Of a stretch of DNA of 10,985 bases, positions 5,021 to 10,985 are shown one piece after another. A program made the translations under genes and the position numbers. Each line of letters opens with the position of its first letter. Positions within the stretch are counted from its first letter, which is position 1. The stretch covers positions 1-10,985 of the forward strand of contig CAJJOO010000017.1 in the NCBI GenBank assembly GCA_905193395.1, in the 5' to 3' direction. Origin of the DNA: an uncultured Porphyromonadaceae bacterium. GTDB lineage: Bacteria; Bacteroidota; Bacteroidia; Bacteroidales; Muribaculaceae. The notes under the pieces are model-generated. The model ran no database searches and was not told where the DNA came from. It saw only the letters and a program-made list of their open reading frames with translations.

Positions 5021-6391
5021 ATGAACGTAACATTTGAAAAGACCGGCGATGCCCGCGGCCTGGTTACTGTAACAGTCGCCGAGGCCGACTACACCGAAAA
5101 GGTCAACGACAAACTGAAACAGATTGGCAAAACACACACAGTTCCCGGCTTCCGCAAGGGCCACATCTCCCTGCCCGAACTCCGCAAGCGCTTCGGCCGC
5201 GAAGTGAAGAGCGAGGCTATCAACGACGTGGTGATTAATGCTGTTTTCGATTATATCAAGGAAAACAATATCAAACTCATCGGCCAGCCTCTGCCCGCCG
5301 AATCCAAGGAAATCGACCTCAAGGAAACCGACTATACATTTACCTACGACGTGGCTCTCTGGCCCGAAATCAACCTCGTCCTCAACAAGGACGTCAAACT
5401 TCCCTTCTACACCATCGACGTGACCAAGGAAATGATTGATGAACAGGACAAGGCCCTCTGCGAGCGTTTCGGCGCCCAGCAGCCCGGCGACGAAGTCGAC
5501 GCCAAGGCCGTTGTCAAGGGTACAATCATGCAACTCGATGAGAACGGTGCCGTGATGACCGGCGACGACGCCATCCAGATGGTCAACGGTATTGTGGCTC
5601 CCTTCCTGTTCAAGGACAAGGCCGAAGCCGACAAATTCCTCGGCAAGCACGTCAACGACAAGGTGGTGTTCAACCCCTCCAAGGCCTGCGAAGGCAACGT
5701 GGCCGAACTTTCCTCCATGCTCAACATCGACAAGGACAAGGCCGCAGATGTGAAATCCGACTTCGAGTTCGCCATTTCCGAAATTATCGTCCTGAAACTG
5801 GCCGAACACGCTCAGGATCTCTACGACGACGTCTTCGGCAAGGACAAGGTCCACACCGAGGAGGAATACTTCGAAGGCGTCAAGAACATGATTGCCGCCT
5901 CGCTCTATCCCAACAGCGTCCAACTCAACAACCGCGACATCCACGACTATCTGATGGACAAATATGCCGCCGATGTCAAGGTTGACGCCGACCTGCTCAA
6001 ACGCTGGATTCATCTCAACAATCCCGAGACCAAGATGGAGGATATCGACAAGGACTTCGACAACATGCTCCCCGGCATCAAGTGGGAACTGATCAGCGGC
6101 ACTGTCACCGACCTTCTGAAAGTTGAGGTTGCCGAAGCCGACCTTAACGCCCAGGCCAATGCCCTCGCCCGCCAGCAACTCCAGCAGTACGGCATGTACA
6201 ACATGGATGACGAGACAATCGCCGACATGGCCAAGCGTATCCTCAACGACAAGCAGATCCGCCAGCGTATCCACTCGCAGGTAGAGGAAATCAAACTCTT
6301 CAACTCCGTGCGCGATGCCATCACTCTCGAAGAAAAGCACGTTTCCCTCGACGAGTTCAAGAAACTGGCCAATCCCCAGGAAAACGACTGA
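5021..6391 (+). CDS. tig: Trigger factor, ribosome-associated chaperone
   Basis: This 456-residue protein is slightly longer than E. coli trigger factor (432). Residues 1 to about 115 form the ribosome-binding domain, with the signature loop VPGFRKGHIS at 41-50; the FRK core binds ribosomal protein L23 in the family. Residues about 145-255 correspond to the FKBP-like peptidyl-prolyl isomerase region. That region looks divergent here, as in other Bacteroidetes, so isomerase activity is doubtful. The remainder is a helical chaperone domain with the two substrate-cradling arms, rich in Asp, Glu and Lys. The protein shields nascent chains at the exit tunnel in the cytoplasm. It starts the tig-clpP-clpX block, a common bacterial arrangement that places folding beside degradation. 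A long open frame on the opposite strand is a codon-bias shadow of this gene. Confidence 0.95.
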   Translation: MNVTFEKTGDARGLVTVTVAEADYTEKVNDKLKQIGKTHTVPGFRKGHISLPELRKRFGREVKSEAINDVVINAVFDYIKENNIKLIGQPLPAESKEIDLKETDYTFTYDVALWPEINLVLNKDVKLPFYTIDVTKEMIDEQDKALCERFGAQQPGDEVDAKAVVKGTIMQLDENGAVMTGDDAIQMVNGIVAPFLFKDKAEADKFLGKHVNDKVVFNPSKACEGNVAELSSMLNIDKDKAADVKSDFEFAISEIIVLKLAEHAQDLYDDVFGKDKVHTEEEYFEGVKNMIAASLYPNSVQLNNRDIHDYLMDKYAADVKVDADLLKRWIHLNNPETKMEDIDKDFDNMLPGIKWELISGTVTDLLKVEVAEADLNAQANALARQQLQQYGMYNMDDETIADMAKRILNDKQIRQRIHSQVEEIKLFNSVRDAITLEEKHVSLDEFKKLANPQEND

Positions 6392-6406
6392 ATATAAAGT
6401 CCTATA

Positions 6407-6422
6407 ACCGGCTCCTGCCGGT
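6407..6422 (+). terminator. Hairpin just after tig
   Basis: ACCGGC and GCCGGT form a 6-bp stem with a TCCT loop, 15 bp past the tig stop. No T-tract follows. It is directly followed by a much larger hairpin at 6426-6467. Together they may attenuate or process the tig transcript. Confidence 0.4.
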
Positions 6423-6425
6423 ACA

Positions 6426-6467
6426 CGACAGCGACCCACGGCCGGAAGTGGCCGCGGGGCGCTGTCG
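6426..6467 (+). terminator. Large GC-rich hairpin between tig and clpP
   Basis: CGACAGCG (6426-6433) pairs with CGCTGTCG (6460-6467). The inner CCC/GGG and CGGCC/GGCCG continue the stem past two single mismatches to a 6-base loop (GGAAGT). It is a 42-base stem-loop of high predicted stability. Lacking a T-tract, it is not a classic intrinsic terminator. It may protect tig mRNA 3' ends, pause polymerase, or be a short repeated palindromic element. Confidence 0.6.
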
Positions 6468-6583
6468 CCATATCATGCTTCGCGGGCGGCCGAATCAGTG
6501 CCCGGCCCGAAAAAAAGTTGAAAAAAGTTCTCAACCCGGCGTGAAAAATTCCCGCGCCTTGCGGAGATATGGAATTTTTTTTG

Positions 6584-6591
6584 TAACTTTG
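6584..6591 (+). promoter_or_regulatory. -7 box of a clpP promoter
   Basis: TAACTTTG matches TAnnTTTG 91 bp upstream of the clpP ATG. A CTTG at 6558-6561, 22 bp further upstream, is a weak -33 candidate. This suggests that clpP-clpX can be transcribed independently of tig. Confidence 0.55.
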
Positions 6592-6682
6592 AAAAAGAAT
6601 TGCGGCCCCGTGGCAAAGTCCGCGCTCCCGCCGCCATTCATTATTTTATAATCAGACATATATTCAAGAACCTTTATATTGT

Positions 6683-7381
6683 ATGCAGCACAACGATTTC
6701 CGTAATTTCGCCGTAAAAGGCCTCGGAATGAACGGCCTTGCACTCGACCAGTACGCATCGGCCGTCAACGCCAGTTACATCAATCCCACCATTATCGAGG
6801 AGCGTTCGCTCAACGTCGCCCAGATGGATGTGTTCTCGCGCCTCATGATGGACCGCATCATCTTCATGGGAACCGACGTCAACGATTACACTGCCAATGT
6901 AATCCAGGCCCAGTTGCTCTATCTCGACTCGGCCGAACCCGGCAAGGACATCTCTCTCTACATCAATTCCCCCGGCGGCAGCGTCTATGCCGGCCTGGGC
7001 ATTTACGATACCATGCAGTACATCTCCAGCGATGTCGCTACAATCTGCACCGGCATGGCCGCCTCGATGGCCGCCGTTCTCCTTGTTGCCGGTCAGAAGG
7101 ACAAGCGCTTCGCCCTGCGCCACTCGCGCGTGATGATTCACCAGCCCATGGGCGGCGCCCAGGGCCAGGCATCCGATATCGAGATTACCGCACGCGAAAT
7201 CAAGAAACTCAAGCACGAACTCTATGCCATTATCGCCGAACACTCCGGCCAGCCCATCGAGAAAATCGAGCGCGACAGCGACCGCGACTACTGGATGACC
7301 GCCCAGGAGGCCCAGGAATATGGCATGATTGACAAGGTACTGATCAAGGCCCGTTCCAACAACCAGGGCGCCACTGTCTGA
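6683..7381 (+). CDS. clpP: ATP-dependent Clp protease proteolytic subunit ClpP
   Basis: This 232-residue serine protease has all catalytic residues in their family contexts: Ser128 in GMAAS, His153 in MIHQP and Asp198 in IERDSDRD. The INSPGGS strand-loop (95-100) and the oligomerisation-sensor region [11 protein letters not shown] follow the usual order. The N-terminal 30 or so residues precede the conserved IIEERSL and are probably a propeptide removed by self-cleavage; E. coli ClpP has a shorter one. Fourteen subunits form a cytoplasmic barrel that degrades proteins fed by ClpX, encoded 5 bp downstream. ATG 6683 is the first in-frame start ahead of the conserved part. I see no second clpP in the window. 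Confidence 0.97.
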   Translation: MQHNDFRNFAVKGLGMNGLALDQYASAVNASYINPTIIEERSLNVAQMDVFSRLMMDRIIFMGTDVNDYTANVIQAQLLYLDSAEPGKDISLYINSPGGSVYAGLGIYDTMQYISSDVATICTGMAASMAAVLLVAGQKDKRFALRHSRVMIHQPMGGAQGQASDIEITAREIKKLKHELYAIIAEHSGQPIEKIERDSDRDYWMTAQEAQEYGMIDKVLIKARSNNQGATV

Positions 7382-7386
7382 GGAAT

Positions 7387-8655
7387 ATGGCAAAAAAACG
7401 CACAACACCCGAACGTGTATGCCAGTGGTGCGGCCGTGCTCCCAGCCCGGCCGAAGACCGCTTCCTTGTGCCGTCCTACGACGAATCGACCGTCATCTGC
7501 ACCGACTGCGTCGAAACCATCCATGCGATGCTGGCCGACGAACAGGAGAAGCATGCGGCCGAGTCCGAGGGCCAGTTCCGCCGGCAGATGGAAAAAAAAC
7601 TCCCCAAACCACGTGAGATCAAGGAATTCCTCGACCAGTATGTCATCGGTCAGGAAGATGCCAAGAAGTATCTTTCCGTGGCCGTCTACAACCACTATAA
7701 GCGCCTGATGCAGCCCCGCACCGACGATGTCGATATCGAGAAAAGCAATATCATCATCGTAGGTCCCACCGGTACCGGCAAGACCCTCCTGGCCAAAACC
7801 ATCGCCCGCATGCTCGACGTTCCCTTCACTATTGTCGATGCCACCGTCCTGACCCAGGCCGGCTACGTGGGCGAGGATATCGAAAGCCTCCTCACCCGCC
7901 TGCTCCAGGCCGCCGACTACGATGTGGAGAAGGCCCAGCGCGGCATCGTGTTCATCGACGAAATCGACAAGATTGCCCGCAAGGGCGACAATCCCTCGAT
8001 TACCCGCGATGTCTCCGGCGAGGGCGTGCAGCAGGGGCTGCTGAAACTTCTCGAAGGCTCCGTGGTGAATGTTCCGCCGCAAGGTGGCCGCAAGCACCCC
8101 GAACAGCGCATGATTCCTGTCGACACCAAGGATATTCTCTTTATCTGCGGCGGCGCCTTCGAAGGCATTGAATCCCGCATCGCCCACCGCCTCAACAGCC
8201 ACGTGGTGGGATATGCCACCGGCAGTTCGCCCCGCCCGGCCGACAAATACGACTATATGCGATATGTGGCCCCGCAGGACCTCCGCTCCTATGGTCTTAT
8301 TCCTGAAATCATAGGCCGTCTGCCCATCATCACCCACCTGTTGCCGCTCGACCGCGCCGCTCTGCTCCGCGTTCTCACCGAACCCCGCAACGCCATCACC
8401 AAGCAGTACGAAAAACTATTCGCGATGGACAATGTGAAACTCACCTTCACCCCTGAGGCCCTGGAATTTATCGTCGACAAGGCAATCGAATTCAAACTCG
8501 GTGCCCGCGGTCTCCGTTCCATCGTCGAGGCTATCATGGTGGATGCAATGTTCGAGATTCCATCGACCGGCAAACGTAAATTCGATGTCACGGCCGAGTA
8601 TGCCCGCGAGAAATTCATGGCCGCGCATTTCGATGCCGCCTCGGTCGAATCCTGA
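7387..8655 (+). CDS. clpX: ClpX, AAA+ unfoldase subunit of the ClpXP protease
   Basis: The 422-residue protein has a zinc-binding domain with Cys12, Cys15, Cys38 and Cys41, then an AAA+ module. Visible motifs are Walker A GPTGTGKT (126-133), the GYVG pore loop (159-162), Walker B IVFIDEID (187-194), the RKHP pore loop (235-238), the arginine-bearing IIGRLP (308-313) and sensor 2 GARGLRS (372-378). The loop that docks on ClpP reads VGY (274-276) where E. coli has IGF. ClpX hexamers unfold substrates by ATP hydrolysis and thread them into ClpP. The gene follows clpP after 5 bp with a GAGG element just before the ATG, so they are co-transcribed. The length is typical of the family. Confidence 0.97.
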   Translation: MAKKRTTPERVCQWCGRAPSPAEDRFLVPSYDESTVICTDCVETIHAMLADEQEKHAAESEGQFRRQMEKKLPKPREIKEFLDQYVIGQEDAKKYLSVAVYNHYKRLMQPRTDDVDIEKSNIIIVGPTGTGKTLLAKTIARMLDVPFTIVDATVLTQAGYVGEDIESLLTRLLQAADYDVEKAQRGIVFIDEIDKIARKGDNPSITRDVSGEGVQQGLLKLLEGSVVNVPPQGGRKHPEQRMIPVDTKDILFICGGAFEGIESRIAHRLNSHVVGYATGSSPRPADKYDYMRYVAPQDLRSYGLIPEIIGRLPIITHLLPLDRAALLRVLTEPRNAITKQYEKLFAMDNVKLTFTPEALEFIVDKAIEFKLGARGLRSIVEAIMVDAMFEIPSTGKRKFDVTAEYAREKFMAAHFDAASVES

Positions 8656-8719
8656 ACTCTATTCATTTTAAGATAATCTTCTAATTTTTCCTCATTTATT
8701 CATCTTCCAACGCTAAGTT

Positions 8720-10906
8720 ATGGACAACGGGACAACCCTCATCGACGCCTTGCGGCGACATTTCGGCTTCGGAACCTTCAAAGGCAACCAGGAAGCGATA
8801 ATCCGCAGCCTCCTCGACGGTAACGACGTTTTTGTCCTTATGCCCACAGGTGGCGGAAAATCGCTCTGCTACCAGTTGCCCGCGCTCCTCATGGAGGGTA
8901 CCGCCATCGTGGTTTCCCCGCTCATCGCCCTGATGAAAAACCAGGTTGACGCCATGCGCAATTTCAGCGAGGACGACTCTGTGGCACATTTCCTCAACTC
9001 GTCCCTGACCAAGGCCCAGGTTGACCATGTCAAGGCCGATGTCATCTCCGGCGTCACAAAACTGCTTTACGTCGCTCCCGAGTCCCTTACCAAGGAAGAC
9101 AATATTGATTTTCTAAAAACAGTCACGATATCGTTCTATGCCATCGACGAGGCCCACTGCATCTCGGAGTGGGGCCACGATTTCCGTCCGGAATATCGCC
9201 GCATACGTCCCATCATCAACGATATCGGCCCCAGGCCTGTGATTGCCCTCACGGCCACAGCCACCCCAAAGGTACAGCATGATATCCAGAAAAATCTGGG
9301 CATGCAGCAGGGGGCTGCCGTGTTCAAGTCGTCCTTCAACCGCCCGAACCTCTTCTACGAGGTGCGCCCGAAGACCAAGAACACCGACCACGACATTATC
9401 CGCTTTGTCCGCCATCACCATGGCAAGTCGGGAATCATCTACTGCCTCAGCCGCCGCAAAGTCGAGGAACTTGCCGAACTTCTGTGCGTCAACAACATCA
9501 AGGCCCTTCCGTACCATGCCGGTATGGACCCCGCCACACGTTCTGAAAACCAGGACGCCTTCCTCATGGAGAAGGTCGATGTCATTGTCGCCACAATCGC
9601 CTTCGGTATGGGCATCGACAAACCCGACGTCCGGTACGTAATCCATTATGACATGCCCAAGTCGCTCGAAGGCTATTACCAGGAGACCGGCCGTGCCGGT
9701 CGCGACGGCGGCGAAGGCCACTGTCTCACCTTCTACGCCTACCGCGACTTGCAGAAGATGGAAAAATTCATGCAGGGGAAACCCCTTGCCGAGCAGGAAA
9801 TCGGCCGCCAGCTCCTGGCCGAAACCGCCGCCTACGCCGAGTCGTCGCTCTGCCGGCGCCGAACTCTCCTGCACTATTTCGGCGAGGATTTCACCGAGGA
9901 CAATTGCGGAAACTGTGACAACTGCGTTAACTTAAAAAAGAAAGTGGAAGCAACTGAAGAACTTCTGGCGACCCTCGAAACGGTCGCCGCCCTCAAAGAA
10001 AAATTCAAATCCGACTATATCATCGATGTCATGCTCGGAAAAGCGACTAACGACGTCAAGACCTACCATCACGACGAGGCCGACGTCTTCGGCTCCCTCC
10101 AGGGCTCCGACCGACGCTTCGTCAATACCGTCGTCCGCCAGGCCGTCCTCGACGGCTATCTCAGCCGCGACATCGAAAACTACGGTACTCTCCACCTCAC
10201 GACCAAGGGAAAGAACTTCCTGAAAAAGCCCGGAACATTCAAGGTCGTCGAAGACAACGAGTTCAACGACGAGGATTCGGATGCTTCGCCCGTTAAGGGC
10301 GGCTCGGCCTATGCCGCCGATCCCGAACTCTATGCCATCCTGGTGTCGCTGCGCAAAAAAATCGCTTCCGACATCAACATCCCGGCCTACGTTATTTTCC
10401 AGGATCCCTCCCTCGAGGCCATGGCAACAACATATCCCATTTCTACGGTCGAATTGCAGAGCATCCCCGGTGTGGGCGAAGGCAAGGCCCGCCGCTATGG
10501 CGACGAGTTCCTCAAGGTCATCAAGACCTACGTCGATGAAAAGGAAATCGAACGCCCCGAAGATCTGCGCGTACGTTCGGTTGCCAACAAAAGCAAACGT
10601 AAGATTTCCATCATCAAGGCCGTCGACCGCAAAATCGACCTCAAGGAGGTCGCTCTCAGCAACGGCCTCGACTTCGACCAGTTGCTCGATGAGATTGAAT
10701 CCATCGTCAACTCAGGCAACAAGATCAACCTTAATTATTATATAGACGATATTCTGGATTCCGACGAACAGGCCGAGATTTTCGAGTATTTCCGCACGGC
10801 CGAGACCGGTTCCCTCGAAGAGGCCTACCGCGAACTTTGCCCCGATTACGAGGAAGAGGAAATCCGTCTCGTCAGAATCAAATTCCTTTCCGAACTTGGC
10901 AACTGA
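8720..10906 (+). CDS. recQ: ATP-dependent DNA helicase RecQ
   Basis: This 728-residue 3'-5' helicase acts in recombination and repair of stalled forks. Domain 1 has the RecQ motif 0 region (FGFGTFKGNQEAII), Walker A TGGGKS (43-48), DEAH (143-146) and TATAT (178-182). Domain 2 has GIIYCLSR (238-245) and motif VI QETGRAGRDG (321-330). A zinc-binding site follows (Cys378, Cys396, Cys399, Cys402), then a winged-helix RQC region (about 410-500) and an HRDC domain (about 532-608; LQSIPGVGEGKARRYG). A further 115 residues (about 610-728) make it longer than E. coli RecQ (about 610). This tail resembles the helix-turn-helix-like extension seen in other Bacteroidetes RecQs. The gene starts 64 bp after clpX with no visible promoter, so readthrough is likely. 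Confidence 0.96.
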   Translation: MDNGTTLIDALRRHFGFGTFKGNQEAIIRSLLDGNDVFVLMPTGGGKSLCYQLPALLMEGTAIVVSPLIALMKNQVDAMRNFSEDDSVAHFLNSSLTKAQVDHVKADVISGVTKLLYVAPESLTKEDNIDFLKTVTISFYAIDEAHCISEWGHDFRPEYRRIRPIINDIGPRPVIALTATATPKVQHDIQKNLGMQQGAAVFKSSFNRPNLFYEVRPKTKNTDHDIIRFVRHHHGKSGIIYCLSRRKVEELAELLCVNNIKALPYHAGMDPATRSENQDAFLMEKVDVIVATIAFGMGIDKPDVRYVIHYDMPKSLEGYYQETGRAGRDGGEGHCLTFYAYRDLQKMEKFMQGKPLAEQEIGRQLLAETAAYAESSLCRRRTLLHYFGEDFTEDNCGNCDNCVNLKKKVEATEELLATLETVAALKEKFKSDYIIDVMLGKATNDVKTYHHDEADVFGSLQGSDRRFVNTVVRQAVLDGYLSRDIENYGTLHLTTKGKNFLKKPGTFKVVEDNEFNDEDSDASPVKGGSAYAADPELYAILVSLRKKIASDINIPAYVIFQDPSLEAMATTYPISTVELQSIPGVGEGKARRYGDEFLKVIKTYVDEKEIERPEDLRVRSVANKSKRKISIIKAVDRKIDLKEVALSNGLDFDQLLDEIESIVNSGNKINLNYYIDDILDSDEQAEIFEYFRTAETGSLEEAYRELCPDYEEEEIRLVRIKFLSELGN

Positions 10907-10913
10907 TTTTACT

Positions 10914-10985
10914 ATGAACCGGGAATCGCTTACCGACCTTTTCGTCAGCCACACAGGCTGCAAGCCTGAATCCGTTGAAGAGTTG
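10914..10985 (+). CDS. Start of a gene cut by the right edge (possibly phosphotransferase-like)
   Basis: Beginning 7 bp after the recQ stop, ATG 10914 opens a frame of 24 codons that runs off the window without a stop (MNRESLTDLF and onward to KPESVEEL). The tight spacing suggests the same transcript as recQ. The pattern LTDLFVSHTGCKPESVEEL resembles the N-terminus of Bacteroidales aminoglycoside-phosphotransferase-like proteins, which have a similar helix before a glycine-rich nucleotide loop. That loop is not in the window, so the family is only a suggestion. Confidence 0.7.
   Translation, partial: MNRESLTDLFVSHTGCKPESVEEL

Noticed and set aside
4952..6439. 495-residue open frame antisense to tig
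   Set aside because: It mirrors tig codon use (GGN, GTN and Leu-rich), has no domain pattern and lies entirely opposite a well-defined gene. Similar antisense frames lie opposite clpP, clpX and recQ.

Overview
The window looks like chromosomal DNA of a Bacteroidales bacterium, possibly of the Muribaculaceae type. The grounds are several sigma-ABfr-type -7 boxes (TAnnTTTG) in front of genes, A/T-rich leaders with weak or no Shine-Dalgarno sequences, an ECF sigma / DUF4974-type anti-sigma / STN outer-membrane protein cluster, and Bacteroidetes-style ClpX and RecQ proteins. The genus assignment is inference only.

Layout. Positions 1-4659 are on the minus strand and are fairly AT-rich. Reading leftwards from 2764 there is a three-gene signalling operon. 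It holds an ECF sigma factor (2273-2764), a small single-pass anti-sigma protein with a DUF4974/FecR-type C-terminus (1642-2280), and an outer-membrane beta-barrel protein with an N-terminal STN domain (from 1640 off the left edge). The third gene is broken twice within about 90 bp: an in-frame TAA at 1287-1289 and a one-base deletion in an A-run at 1196-1200. Right of this operon lie an XRE-family helix-turn-helix regulator (3050-3607) with a clear promoter and a set of inverted 11-bp motifs, then about 800 bp without a gene, then a small uncharacterised gene (4408-4659).

Positions 5021 to the right end are on the plus strand and GC-richer. They carry the protein quality-control cluster tig (trigger factor), clpP and clpX (ClpXP protease), then recQ (DNA helicase), and the first 24 codons of another gene. 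clpP and clpX are 5 bp apart. clpP also appears to have its own promoter behind two GC-rich hairpins downstream of tig. Trigger factor meets nascent chains at the ribosome and ClpXP degrades tagged or misfolded proteins, so this half is a housekeeping operon. The two halves diverge from a 361-bp spacer (4660-5020) that holds a -7 box for each direction.

I found no complete mobile element, CRISPR array, tRNA, rRNA or defence system. The observations most worth following are the doubly disrupted STN/barrel gene beside an apparently intact sigma/anti-sigma pair, the 40-bp near-palindrome just upstream of the sigma operon's candidate promoter, and the inverted-repeat-rich gene-free region upstream of the XRE regulator.
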